DNA from: Pseudomonas neuropathica
Lineage (GTDB): Bacteria > Pseudomonadota > Gammaproteobacteria > Pseudomonadales > Pseudomonadaceae
Direction: 5' to 3'
DNA: 64,000 nt
Assembly: GCF_015461835.1 (NCBI RefSeq)
Contig: NZ_JACOPX010000003.1
Span: 62,001-126,000, forward strand
Positions within the stretch are counted from its first letter, which is position 1. Every line of letters begins with the position of its first letter. Under the pieces are notes generated by a model. That model was not told where the DNA came from. It saw nothing but the letters and a program-made list of their open reading frames with translations, and searched no databases. Of this stretch, positions 18,851-27,990 are shown piece after piece. The position numbers were made by a program, and so were the translations under genes.

Positions 18851-20725
18851 TCATTCAATCGTCCAGGGCGCGGGTTGCGTACCGGCCAGCAACCGCGCAA
18901 ATGCGTCTGCGGGCAGGGCTTCGCTGAAAAAGTAGCCCTGGCCTTCTTCGCAGTGATGGGCCTTGAGAAAGGCCAGTTGGTCAGCGGTTTCGATGCCTTC
19001 GGCGATGACGTCCAGTTCCAGACTCTTGCCCAGGTTGATGATGGCGCTCACCAGCGCGGCATCGTTGCGGTCGTTGCACAGGTTGCGAATGAACGATTGG
19101 TCGATCTTCAGCACATCGATGGGAAATCGCCTCAAGTAGCTCAGGCTGGAATAGCCGGTGCCGAAGTCATCGATGGCCAGACGCGTGCCCAGCGCTTTCA
19201 GGCGATTGAGCGCTGTCATCGTCGCCTCGACGTTTTGCATCAGCACGCCTTCGGTGATTTCCAGCTCCAGCCATTCGGGGGCCAGACCTGTCTGTTGCAG
19301 GACGCGCTCGATGCCGGCAACGAAGTCACGCTGGCGAAAATCGATGGGTGACGTGTTGACCGACATGCGGATCGGCGGCAGTCCGGCCAGTTGCCAGGCA
19401 CGGGTCTGACGACAAGCTTCAGCCAGTACCCATTTGCTCAACGGCACGATCAGGCCGCTGTCCTCGGCCACCGGGATGAAGTCCGACGGATAGACCCAGC
19501 CATGCCCCGGTTTCTGCCAGCGCAGCAGTGCTTCGGCACCCACCACTTTGGCACTGCGCAAGTCGATTTTCGGCTGATAGTGCAGGACGAACTCATGGGC
19601 CTGCAGGGCGCGGCGAATGCCCGACTCGATGCTGTGCTGTTCTCGGGCGTGCTGGTTCATGGCCTCGATAAAAAAGCCGATGTTGTCAGGCCCCTGTTCC
19701 TTGACGTTGCGCATCGCGGTCTCGGCTTTCTTGATCAGCTCGGTGGCTTCGAGGCCGTCTTCGGGGTAGACGCTGATGCCGAGGCTGGCGGTGACACTGA
19801 CGTCGTGGCCGGCAATCGTCTGCGGCAGGCGAATGGCGGCGAGGAGTTTTTCCGCGATGCCGTGGGTTTGCTGAGGGTGGATGATGTCGCCGAGGATCAC
19901 CACGAACTCATCGGAACCGTAGCGAAACACCGAGTCCGAATCACGCACGCAGGACAACAGTTGTCGGGCGACCCGTTTGAGCATCTCGTCACCCGCCGGA
20001 TGGCCCAGCGCATTGTTGATGCGCTTGAAGCGATCCAGACCGAGAAACATCACCACCAATTGTTTGTCATGCCGTCGGCACACGGCCATGGCCTGACTCA
20101 GGCGATCACCGAGCAGGGTGCTGTTGGGCAGCTCCGTGAGGCTATCGTATTGCAGCAGGTGCGAGACCTTGAGCAGTTCGTGCACCCGCGCCTCGATGGT
20201 CCGCTTAAGGCTGAGCATCTTCAGCGCCGCGTCCTGCGCCAGTTGCCATTTCCAGGTCAGGGCGTTGGCCATCTGACGGATTTCCAGACTGTCGAACGGC
20301 TTTTTCAGGATCAGCAACTGATCGCCGAACTCCAGCCGTTCGGCCATCGCTTCCCAGCTGTAGTCGCTGTAGGCGGTGCACAAGGCGATTTGCAGGTTCG
20401 GGTCGACCCGCCACAGTTGCTCGATGGTTTCCAGGCCATCCCAGCCGGGCGGCATGCGCATGTCGATAAAGGCGAGGGCGTAGGGATTGCCACTGGCCAG
20501 TGCGCGGTTGACCAGCGCCAGCGCTTCCTGGCCCTGATAGGCGGAGTCGAGCTGGAAGCTCAGGTGCGGCGTCTGCTGGGTGCCGAACAGCGTCTGCTCC
20601 AGTTGCTGCAAATCGACGGCGTCCGCCACCTGCGGGGCGAGGATCTTGCGAAAGTCATCATGGATCGCCGGCGTGTCGTCGATGATCAGGATGCGCCGGT
20701 TGGTCTGCGGAAAAGGCGTTTTCAT
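18851..20725 (-). CDS. REC-GGDEF-EAL protein, predicted active c-di-GMP phosphodiesterase
   Basis: 624 residues from ATG 20725. AAAGGAGG lies upstream, and the start overlaps the preceding stop (ATGA). The receiver ([20 protein letters not shown]; Asp in [12 protein letters not shown]) is followed by a GGDEF domain with GSDEF instead of GGDEF ([11 protein letters not shown]) and an RxxD inhibitory-site pattern (RDSD) five residues before it. The EAL domain keeps the recognised catalytic motifs: [48 protein letters not shown] and GQGYFFS. It should hydrolyse cyclic di-GMP under control of receiver phosphorylation. It complements the paralogue upstream, whose EAL is degenerate. Confidence 0.92.
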   Translation of the reverse strand: MKTPFPQTNRRILIIDDTPAIHDDFRKILAPQVADAVDLQQLEQTLFGTQQTPHLSFQLDSAYQGQEALALVNRALASGNPYALAFIDMRMPPGWDGLETIEQLWRVDPNLQIALCTAYSDYSWEAMAERLEFGDQLLILKKPFDSLEIRQMANALTWKWQLAQDAALKMLSLKRTIEARVHELLKVSHLLQYDSLTELPNSTLLGDRLSQAMAVCRRHDKQLVVMFLGLDRFKRINNALGHPAGDEMLKRVARQLLSCVRDSDSVFRYGSDEFVVILGDIIHPQQTHGIAEKLLAAIRLPQTIAGHDVSVTASLGISVYPEDGLEATELIKKAETAMRNVKEQGPDNIGFFIEAMNQHAREQHSIESGIRRALQAHEFVLHYQPKIDLRSAKVVGAEALLRWQKPGHGWVYPSDFIPVAEDSGLIVPLSKWVLAEACRQTRAWQLAGLPPIRMSVNTSPIDFRQRDFVAGIERVLQQTGLAPEWLELEITEGVLMQNVEATMTALNRLKALGTRLAIDDFGTGYSSLSYLRRFPIDVLKIDQSFIRNLCNDRNDAALVSAIINLGKSLELDVIAEGIETADQLAFLKAHHCEEGQGYFFSEALPADAFARLLAGTQPAPWTIE

Positions 20726-22980
20726 GCCTCGTCCTCCTTTGGCGTCAGCCGGCAACTGTTCTTGAGCAAATGCCCGGCTTGTTCGGCGCTGACCGCTGCG
20801 CTGAAATACATGCCCCGGGCGCTGGGCAGCGGGGGCGCGGTGGGGGGCGTGCACGGTTGATCCGACGACGGCTGGCCTTCAGCAATGATGTCGATGTCCA
20901 GGTCGCGGGCGAAGTTGACGATCGCGCGCAGGGCGTTGGCACTGGCGACATCGTGGGCGGCACTGTCGACGAAGCTCTGCGCCAGTTTGAGGTGATTGAC
21001 CCGGTAGGTTTTCAGGTAGTCGAACGAGGAGTATTCGGTGCCGAAATCATCGATGGCGATGCTCACGCCCAGTTCACGCAGGCGCGGCAACGCGTCGTTG
21101 TGCGTCCACTTGGTCTGGGCCAGTGTGGCCTCGGTGACATCGAAACGCAGGTCCCAAGGGGCGAGTTCCCAACGGGCGGTGGTGCGCAGCACGTTGTAGA
21201 TCAGCTCGGGGCCGCTCTTGAGTTGGGCCAGCGAAAGTTTGATCGCCATTACGGGCGGCGCGACGCCTTCGTTACGCCACAGATGCATCTGGTGGCAGGC
21301 GTGATCCAGCAACCAGCGCCCGAGCGGAATGATTGCGCCGGTTTTCTCCGCAATCGGCACGAAGTCGCAGGCCTGCAGCAGGCCGCGACGAGGATGCTGC
21401 CAGAGGACTTGTGCCTCCATGCCGAGAATCCTGCCGCTGTGCAGATCGACCTCCGGCGCATAGCGCAGCATCAGCTCATTGCCCTCAAGGGCGGTCATCA
21501 ATTCGCTGACGAGGGTCATGCGTTCGGCCACTTCCCGAGAGATTTCCTCGGAGTGGAAGTGGTACTGATTGCGGCCCATTTCCTTGGCGCGGTACAGCGC
21601 CATGTCGGCTTGCCCGAGCAGCGCGTCGGCATCGAGGCTGAGGTCGCTGTAACTGCTGATGCCGATGCTCACCGAAATATGCAGCGCATTGCCGGCCAGT
21701 TGGTAAGGCGCCAGCAGCGCGTCGCGGATATTGGCAGCCATCGCGGCCGATTGGGTCGGGTCGCTGACGTCCAGTTGCAGGATCGCGAATTCGTCGCCGC
21801 CCAGGCGCGCCACTACGTCACTTTCGCGGACACCGGACTTGATGCGCCGGGCGACTTCCTGCAGCAGCAGATCGCCCACCGGGTGGCCCAGGGTGTCATT
21901 GATCCGCTTGAAATGGTCGAGGTCCAGGTAGAACACCGCAAACGGCATGGCACCCCGTCGCGCGGCGGCAAACGCCTGATGCAGGCGCTCGATCAGCGTG
22001 GCGCGATTGGCCAGCCCCGTGAGGCCATCAGAGCGGGCGAGCAAGGCCAGTTTGTCCTCGGCCAGGCGACGCTCGGTGATGTCGAGGATGATGCCTTCGA
22101 CTTCCAGCAGACGACCGTCATCATCGCGCACCGGGATGTAGCGGTTCTCCACCCAGCGCCAGGTGCCCTGGCCGGTGCGCATGCGGAACTCGATGGACGC
22201 GCCCGACGCATGCCGATCCAGCACCCGGGCCATGGCCGCATCGACGTTCGCCTGATCGTCCGGATGAATCAGTGCCTGGGCCCAGTCGGGCGAACCCACC
22301 AGGTCGGCGGCGACGTGGCCGTAACGGGTGATGTTGTGGGAGATGTACATCAGCGCAAACGAGGGTTCGCCGCGCAAACGGTAAAGAATGGTCGGGCTGT
22401 TCTGCACGATCACGTTGGCGTCGGACAGCTCCCGGGTTCGCTCCTGCACCGCTTGCTCCAGCAGGCTCATCTTCAGTTCGGCGTCTTCGGTCATCTGCCA
22501 TTTGACCGTGAGGGCGCTGGCCATCTGGCGGATCTCGATGGCGTCGAAGGGCTTTTTCAGGATCAGCAAGCGGTCGTTCAGCGCCAGACGCCGGTCAATG
22601 TCTTCCCAGGAATAATCGGAATAGGCCGTGCACAGCGCAACTTGCAGCTTGGGGTCGACCTGCCACAGCCGTTCGATGGTCTCCAGACCATCCCAGCCCG
22701 GTGGCATGCGCATGTCGATGAAGGCCATGGCGTAGGGGCGGTTTTGCGCCAGCGCGGCCTCGAGTTTTTCCAGGGCTTCGCGGCCCTGAAAGGCCGAATC
22801 CAGTTCGAAATGTTGGGTTTGCGGTGCGGACGGCGTGCCGAACAGCAGGCTCTCGGTTTCGCCCAAGCCATCGTCACCGGGGATGACCGGGCTGAGAATC
22901 TTGGCGAAATCGCCATGGATCGCCGGGCTGTCGTCAACGATCAGCACGCGGCGATTGATGTGCACGGTTGGCGCTGTCAT
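20722..22980 (-). CDS. REC-PAS-GGDEF-EAL protein, predicted active diguanylate cyclase with degenerate EAL
   Basis: 752 residues from ATG 22980, chosen because the nine residues before RRVLIVDD align with the downstream paralogue (nine before RRILIIDD). The frame is open to an ATG at 23040, and neither start has a strong ribosome site. Order: receiver (Asp in [12 protein letters not shown]), PAS/PAC ([15 protein letters not shown]), GGDEF with an intact motif ([11 protein letters not shown]) and I-site RESD, then an EAL-like domain. The last has EAQVLW for EAL, AIKLS in place of the metal-binding Asn, HLKLAQSF for KID, and AEGQPSS for EGVE. It should therefore synthesise but not hydrolyse c-di-GMP. 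First gene of the run. Confidence 0.9.
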   Translation of the reverse strand: MTAPTVHINRRVLIVDDSPAIHGDFAKILSPVIPGDDGLGETESLLFGTPSAPQTQHFELDSAFQGREALEKLEAALAQNRPYAMAFIDMRMPPGWDGLETIERLWQVDPKLQVALCTAYSDYSWEDIDRRLALNDRLLILKKPFDAIEIRQMASALTVKWQMTEDAELKMSLLEQAVQERTRELSDANVIVQNSPTILYRLRGEPSFALMYISHNITRYGHVAADLVGSPDWAQALIHPDDQANVDAAMARVLDRHASGASIEFRMRTGQGTWRWVENRYIPVRDDDGRLLEVEGIILDITERRLAEDKLALLARSDGLTGLANRATLIERLHQAFAAARRGAMPFAVFYLDLDHFKRINDTLGHPVGDLLLQEVARRIKSGVRESDVVARLGGDEFAILQLDVSDPTQSAAMAANIRDALLAPYQLAGNALHISVSIGISSYSDLSLDADALLGQADMALYRAKEMGRNQYHFHSEEISREVAERMTLVSELMTALEGNELMLRYAPEVDLHSGRILGMEAQVLWQHPRRGLLQACDFVPIAEKTGAIIPLGRWLLDHACHQMHLWRNEGVAPPVMAIKLSLAQLKSGPELIYNVLRTTARWELAPWDLRFDVTEATLAQTKWTHNDALPRLRELGVSIAIDDFGTEYSSFDYLKTYRVNHLKLAQSFVDSAAHDVASANALRAIVNFARDLDIDIIAEGQPSSDQPCTPPTAPPLPSARGMYFSAAVSAEQAGHLLKNSCRLTPKEDEA

Positions 22981-23232
22981 GCCGCGCCACCCGTGGGGAG
23001 GCATGCTGTGGTGATCCGGGGCATCCTTTTCCCTCGCCATTTGCCTGTTTGTATCCGCCGATGGAGTCTTGCGCAGTCTTCAGCATAGTCGGCTCCCCGG
23101 CACTGCGCTTTCGGCCCCGGACAAAGATCGGCGTGAATGCCGGCCAAAATCATCTAGCCTTGGACTCAGGCGCGGACCGGCGAAGTGTTGGCTCGGTGCG
23201 TCGTAATTTCCCTGTTTGCTTGAGGCTATGCC

Positions 23233-24594
23233 ATGGAAGAGCCATCCGCGCCGCTGCCGGCGCATCGACCCACAGTGCTGCTGGTTGATGACGAGGAGTC
23301 AATCCTCAACAGCCTGCGTCGCCTGTTACGCGGCCAACCCTACGATCTTCTGTTGGCCACCAGCGGCGCCCAGGCGCTGGAGATCCTCGCGCAGCAGCCG
23401 GTCAACCTGGTGATGAGCGATGCGCGGATGCCGAGCATGGACGGTGCTTCGTTACTGGCGCATGTCCGTGAACGTTTTCCGGCGACGGCGCGGATCATGC
23501 TCACCGGCTATGCCGACCCGGCGGCGATCATCAAAGCCATCAATGACGGGCAGATTCACCGGTACATCAGCAAACCGTGGAATGACGAAGAGCTGCTGCT
23601 GATTCTGCGCCAGTCCCTCGAACACCAGCATTCCGAGCAGGAGCGCCAACGGCTGGAGCGCTTGACCCGGGTGCAGAACGACCAGCTCAAACTGCTTAAC
23701 AGCACTTTGGAAAAGCATGTCGCAGCGCGCACCGCCGAACTGCAGCAGACCGCCGACATGCTCGATCTGGCGTACGAAGAGCTCAAGCACAGCTATGTCA
23801 CCGGTACCGAAGTGTTTTCGTTGCTGGCCAATCTGCGCTTGCCACCTGCCAAACAGACCAACCGGCAAATCATCGAACTGGTGCGCAGCTACTGCAAACA
23901 GCACGGGCTGGACGAGGCCACCAGCCGTGATCTGACCATGGCGGCGGCGCTGTACAACATTGGCAAACTGAGCTGGACCGACGCGATGATGACCACGCCC
24001 TCGGATCTGCTGCGCCATACCGAACGCGAGCGCTATCGCAGCTATCCGAAGCAGAGCGAATCGTTGCTCATGACCCTGGACCCGATGAAGGATGCGGCGC
24101 GTCTGATCCTGCATCATCAGGAGCGCTGGGACGGCAGCGGCTTTCCCGACCGGCTCAAGGGCGAGGGCATTCCGTTCGGCTCACGCTTGCTGAAGCTGGC
24201 AGTGGATTTCGTCGAGTTGCAGCGCGGTCTGATCCTTGAGCGGCAGATGAACAGCGATGAAGCGCTGCTGTACCTGCGCCAGTACGCCGGGCGTTTGTAC
24301 GATCCCGATCTGGTCGAGGATTTCATTCAGGTGTGTGCCGCGTTCCTCAGCGACGTGACGCTGGCGGATCCGTCGGTCAAGGTGCTGTCCACTCGGGATC
24401 TGGCGGCGGGGATGATTCTGGCGCGCAACCTCAATGCCGATAACGGCATGCTGCTGCTCAATGCCGGCAAGGTGCTCAGCGCGCTGTTGGTGGAAAAGCT
24501 GATTGCGTTTGAAGCCATGGAGGGCGGCAAGTACACGATTTTCGTCAAGGTGCCGGAGGAGGTTGAAGCCACGCTCAAGGCGCAGGGGGAATGA
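23233..24594 (+). CDS. REC-HD-GYP response regulator with a degenerate HD motif
   Basis: 453 residues; GAGG lies 7 nt before the ATG. A CheY-like receiver (TVLLVDDEESILNSL; phospho-Asp in VMSDARMPSMDG; Lys in YISKPWNDEELL) is followed by a coiled coil (about 140-180) and an HD-GYP-like domain. The HHQERWDGSGFPDRLKG segment is well kept, but the first metal-binding motif reads AALYNIGKLSW where active members have HDIGK: His-Asp is replaced by Tyr-Asn. Phosphodiesterase activity is therefore doubtful, and it may instead be a c-di-GMP receptor or scaffold. It is divergent from the GGDEF-EAL operon, with about 190-250 bp between starts. Confidence 0.88.
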   Translation: MEEPSAPLPAHRPTVLLVDDEESILNSLRRLLRGQPYDLLLATSGAQALEILAQQPVNLVMSDARMPSMDGASLLAHVRERFPATARIMLTGYADPAAIIKAINDGQIHRYISKPWNDEELLLILRQSLEHQHSEQERQRLERLTRVQNDQLKLLNSTLEKHVAARTAELQQTADMLDLAYEELKHSYVTGTEVFSLLANLRLPPAKQTNRQIIELVRSYCKQHGLDEATSRDLTMAAALYNIGKLSWTDAMMTTPSDLLRHTERERYRSYPKQSESLLMTLDPMKDAARLILHHQERWDGSGFPDRLKGEGIPFGSRLLKLAVDFVELQRGLILERQMNSDEALLYLRQYAGRLYDPDLVEDFIQVCAAFLSDVTLADPSVKVLSTRDLAAGMILARNLNADNGMLLLNAGKVLSALLVEKLIAFEAMEGGKYTIFVKVPEEVEATLKAQGE

Positions 24595-24661
24595 TCGGTG
24601 AGGTGACGTCATTGGGCCGGGCATGGGATCCTTGCGGTTTTTCCAGGCCGGTGGCTGATCC

Positions 24662-25096
24662 ATGACTTCTGCATCCGTTGTCTCTGCAAACCTCATTCGT
24701 ATAGCCGCCGCGCTGTTGCTCAATCCCGCAGGCCAGACTCTGTTGGTGCGCAAGCGCGGCACCACGGCGTTCATGCAACCGGGCGGCAAGATCGAGGCGC
24801 ACGAGTTGCCGGTGCACGCGCTGGCCCGCGAGCTGGAAGAAGAGCTGGGGTTGCGGATCGATCCTGCGCAGACCAGCTTTCTCGGCCAGTTCTCGGCGCC
24901 TGCGGCCAACGAGCCGGGGTGTGTCGTGCAGGCCGAGATCTTTCAACTGACGATCGAGGCCGACGTCACACCGGCGGCGGAAATCGAAGAAGTGATCTGG
25001 GTCGATCCGGCCACTGATCCTGCTGTGGTTCTGGCGCCATTGACACGCGACCTGATCCTGCCGTTTTATCGCAAATCGCTGAGCGCAATCGCCTGA
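24662..25096 (+). CDS. Nudix hydrolase
   Basis: 144 residues. The Nudix box is complete: G-K-I-E-A-H-E followed by seven residues and then RELEEELGL, satisfying GX5EX7REUXEEXGU. The upstream strand has the substrate-side RKRGTTAFMQPGG. Members hydrolyse nucleoside diphosphates linked to another moiety. The start is the ATG at 24662. Same direction as the HD-GYP gene (67-bp gap) and the LysE gene (23-bp gap), so it may be transcribed with the exporter and GNAT genes. Confidence 0.88.
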   Translation: MTSASVVSANLIRIAAALLLNPAGQTLLVRKRGTTAFMQPGGKIEAHELPVHALARELEEELGLRIDPAQTSFLGQFSAPAANEPGCVVQAEIFQLTIEADVTPAAEIEEVIWVDPATDPAVVLAPLTRDLILPFYRKSLSAIA

Positions 25097-25119
25097 TCAT
25101 CCACGCAAAGGACTTTGCC

Positions 25120-25758
25120 ATGATCCCGCTTCAAGACTTGCTGATTTTCGCCGCTGCCGCATTGCTGATGGTGCTGACGCCAGGGCCGAACATGATCTAT
25201 CTGATTTCGCGTTCGATCTGTCAGGGGCGCAAGGCCGGAGTCACCTCGTTGCTCGGCGTGGTCAGTGGATTCTTTGTGCATATGTTCGCGGCGGCTGCGG
25301 GATTGACTGCGGTGTTTCTGGCAGTGCCGATGGCCTATGAAGTGCTGAAGTGGGCCGGTGCGCTGTACTTGCTGTGGCTGGCCTGGCAAGCAGTGAAACC
25401 CGGCGCGCGCTCACCGTTCGAGGCGCAGCAATTGCCGCCGGACTCGTCGCGAAAGCTGATCACCATGGGCTTTCTCACCAGCGCGCTGAACCCGAAAATC
25501 GCTGTGTTCTACCTCTCGGTGTTTCCGCAGTTCATCTCCCCTGAACACGGTTCGGTGTTCACCCAAAGCATCATTCTCGGCCTGACCCAGATCAGCGTCA
25601 GTTTCTGCGTCAATTTGCTGATCGCGCTGTTCGCGGCGGGCATCGCTTCGTGGTTTGTGCGTAACCCGACGTGGCTGGCGCTGCAGCGTTATTTCATGGG
25701 CTTCGTCCTCGGCGGCCTCGCTGTGCGGCTGATGCTTGAGCAACGCAGGACGGCGTGA
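25120..25758 (+). CDS. LysE/RhtB-family amino-acid exporter
   Basis: 212 residues with six hydrophobic helices. The N-terminal motif VLTPGPNMIYLISRSICQGRKAG is split here as VLTPGPNMIYLISR and GRKAG, the LysE/RhtB signature, and GFLTSALNPKIAVFYLS is the conserved central loop. It exports an amino acid or related compound across the inner membrane. AAAGGA precedes the ATG. Its stop overlaps the start of the next gene (GTGA at 25755-25758), indicating translational coupling with the acetyltransferase. Confidence 0.9.
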   Translation: MIPLQDLLIFAAAALLMVLTPGPNMIYLISRSICQGRKAGVTSLLGVVSGFFVHMFAAAAGLTAVFLAVPMAYEVLKWAGALYLLWLAWQAVKPGARSPFEAQQLPPDSSRKLITMGFLTSALNPKIAVFYLSVFPQFISPEHGSVFTQSIILGLTQISVSFCVNLLIALFAAGIASWFVRNPTWLALQRYFMGFVLGGLAVRLMLEQRRTA

Positions 25759-26258
25759 ACATGTGGATCGAACGGCTGGACGCCAGTCATGCCCTGGCTT
25801 ACCGCGAACTGATGCTAGAAGCCTATGACCGCCATCCGCAGGCGTTCACCTCCAGCGTTCGCGAACGCGCGGTGATGCCATTGAGCTGGTGGGAAGGGCG
25901 TCTGACCAGCAAGCTCGATGTGGTGCTTGGCGCGTTTGAAGCCGGCACGTTGGCCGGCATCGTCGGCCTGGCCTTCGAACCGCGCGAGAAGGCTCGCCAC
26001 AAGGCCACGTTGTTCGGCATGTACGTTTCGGCGGATTTTCGCCAGCACGGTCTGGGCCATGAACTGGTACAGGCGGCCATTACCGAAGCGCAAAACCACC
26101 CGGCACTGAAACTGCTCCAGCTTACCGTTACCGCCGGCAATGACGCCGCGTTCAATCTCTACCAGCGCTGCGGCTTTATCCAGTTCGGCCTCGAACCGTT
26201 GGCGGTGCGGGTGGGCGAAGACTACTTCGACAAGATCCACATGTGGCGTCAACTCTGA
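25755..26258 (+). CDS. GNAT-family N-acetyltransferase
   Basis: 167 residues starting at the GTG overlapping the LysE stop; an ATG at 25761 is an alternative two codons in. The acetyl-CoA-binding motif A is ATLFGMYVSADFRQHGLGHE (R/Q-x-x-G-x-G/A form QHGLGH), and motif B is NLYQRCGFIQFG. It acetylates a small molecule or peptide; substrate unknown. Coupling to an exporter suggests detoxification or export of an amine-type compound. Confidence 0.85.
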   Translation: MNMWIERLDASHALAYRELMLEAYDRHPQAFTSSVRERAVMPLSWWEGRLTSKLDVVLGAFEAGTLAGIVGLAFEPREKARHKATLFGMYVSADFRQHGLGHELVQAAITEAQNHPALKLLQLTVTAGNDAAFNLYQRCGFIQFGLEPLAVRVGEDYFDKIHMWRQL

Positions 26259-26294
26259 TACTGCGCTGATCCCTGTGGGAGCGGTGTACTTGAC

Positions 26295-27212
26295 TCAGCG
26301 AACCGCGCTGACACCGTCCAGGGTCGAGAACGAGGTGTCCTTCGCCGTCAGCAGAAAATCCCGCATGTACGGTGCATCGAGCATGTCGGTGCGAATCGCC
26401 GCATACAACGTTGCGAACAGGCCTTTTTCCCCCAGCCGTTTACCCTTCACGTAACCGCGCGAGCTGTATTCGTGCAGCGCCCAGTGCGGCATGCCACAGA
26501 CGCCACGGCCGCTGGCGACCAGTTGCATCATCATCACCGTCAGTTCCGAAGTGCGCACCTGCGCCGGCTCGATGTCGGCCGGTTCCAGGAAGCGTGTGAA
26601 GATGTCGAGACGGTCGCGTTCCACCGGGTAGGTGATCAGCGTTTCCGTCAGCAAGTCTTCGGGGACGATGTACGGCTTGCTCGCCAGCGCATGCTGATTG
26701 GCCACGGCAAGCATGGCTTCGTAGGTGAACAGCGGTACATAGGTGATGCCGGCGATTTCCAGTGGATCGGAAGTCACCACCAGATCCAGATCGCCACGCG
26801 CCAGCGCCGGCAGCGGTGCGAAGGCGAAACCCGAAGCGAGGTCGAGTTCGACTTCCGGCCAGGCATCGCGGAACTGGTCGATGGTCGGCATCAGCCACTG
26901 AAAGCAGCTGTGGCATTCGATGGCCATGTGCAAACGCCCAGCCGTACCACCGGCGAGACGGCCGATATCCCGCTCGGCGGCGCGCAACAGCGGCAGGGTT
27001 GCGTCAGCCAGTTGCAGCAAGCGCAAACCGGCGCTGGTGAACCGGACCGGTTTGGTCTTGCGCACGAACAACGCCATGCCCAGGCGTTCCTCAAGCTCCT
27101 TGAACTGGTGGGACAGCGCCGACTGCGTCAGGTGCAAACGGTCGGCGGCATCGACCAGGCTGTCGGCTTCACGCAAGGCGTGCAGGGTTTTCAGGTGACG
27201 GATTTCAAGCAC
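26295..27212 (-). CDS. metR: LysR-family regulator MetR
   Basis: 305 residues from the GTG at 27212. This start is preferred because GGAG lies 6 nt upstream and it gives MLEIRHLKTLHALR, matching how MetR proteins begin. ATG 27224 and TTG 27248 are in frame but have no ribosome site. The winged HTH is LTQSALSHQFKELEERLG, and the effector domain contains AIECHSCFQWLMPT, the MetR homocysteine-responsive region. MetR activates methionine-synthesis genes with homocysteine as co-effector. No metE or metH lies in the window, so the target is distant. A degenerate CTGTGGGAGC (REP-like start) lies just after the stop at 26273-26282. Confidence 0.85.
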   Translation of the reverse strand: MLEIRHLKTLHALREADSLVDAADRLHLTQSALSHQFKELEERLGMALFVRKTKPVRFTSAGLRLLQLADATLPLLRAAERDIGRLAGGTAGRLHMAIECHSCFQWLMPTIDQFRDAWPEVELDLASGFAFAPLPALARGDLDLVVTSDPLEIAGITYVPLFTYEAMLAVANQHALASKPYIVPEDLLTETLITYPVERDRLDIFTRFLEPADIEPAQVRTSELTVMMMQLVASGRGVCGMPHWALHEYSSRGYVKGKRLGEKGLFATLYAAIRTDMLDAPYMRDFLLTAKDTSFSTLDGVSAVR

Positions 27213-27351
27213 CGAAGGCTCCATGAGGAAAACTTGTGATAAACGCAAGGAGGGTGAGTTTGTCTCAAGTTACGTGAGCTGTCGACCGTTACACCTCTTT
27301 AATCCGTGGAGCGCCGCACGTCCTTGTGCATAGGTGGTACCGGTCTGCCGT

Positions 27352-27873
27352 TCACTGACTCCATCGGGTTTCGCGAACGTGTTCGGGTGAATCGAGCGTA
27401 TAGCTGACGTTATCGATGTAGAGCGGGCCCTTGACCCTGAGAGGATCAGAAGGAAAGGATACTTGCACCTCGGCCTCCACTACGCCGTCCAACATGACGC
27501 CGGAGTATTTGAAAGAGTTTTGTGCAGGTTTCAGCCACCAGCTACCGATGTCGTACTGGATTTTTCTACCGCCCTCTCCATAGCCCGAAATGATAAAAAA
27601 CAGAATCCCGTGCGTGTCGATGTTCGGCGGATCCTGATGGTATTTGGCCTCAGGCGCGGATGCATCGATCTGCACGGTAAAGGCACCGGGTTGGACATTG
27701 AATCGGTTCAACAGCACGACGCCGTTGTTCACTCCGGGCAGCACCTGCGCCTGGGCGCTGCGATTATGCTGAATGACGCAGGCTTCGCCTTGGAATACGT
27801 GTACCTCCCAAGGATCAAACTCACCCGTGTCAAAGTCGCCGTTCTGAAGAAGATTGTTATTCATGTCTGCCAT
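27352..27873 (-). CDS. hypothetical protein, beta-rich, downstream of the large DUF6543 protein
   Basis: 173 residues from ATG 27873 (MADMNNN); ATG 27864 is also possible. The N-terminus NNLLQNGDFDTGEFDPWEVH is the pattern seen at the start of galactose-binding-like/carbohydrate-binding jelly-roll domains, and LYIDNVSYTLD near the C-terminus is the matching closing strand of such folds. No signal peptide and no catalytic motif recognised. It sits 117 bp after the 1848-residue DUF6543 gene on the same strand. An accessory or immunity role is possible but not shown. Confidence 0.6.
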   Translation of the reverse strand: MADMNNNLLQNGDFDTGEFDPWEVHVFQGEACVIQHNRSAQAQVLPGVNNGVVLLNRFNVQPGAFTVQIDASAPEAKYHQDPPNIDTHGILFFIISGYGEGGRKIQYDIGSWWLKPAQNSFKYSGVMLDGVVEAEVQVSFPSDPLRVKGPLYIDNVSYTLDSPEHVRETRWSQ

Positions 27874-27990
27874 TCCCGATCGTATCGACGTTTCACCAAG
27901 AGTTCCGTCGTCGATCCATTGGCTGCGCAAACACTTGGCCGCGCTACTGTCAGATCTGACAGTAGCGACAGGCGGTAGCACAGCGTGGAT

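Noticed and set aside
20770..23088. Plus-strand open frame of 772 codons opposite the REC-PAS-GGDEF-EAL gene
   Set aside because: Same codon register as the real minus gene; GC-rich third positions make the antisense frame open by chance.
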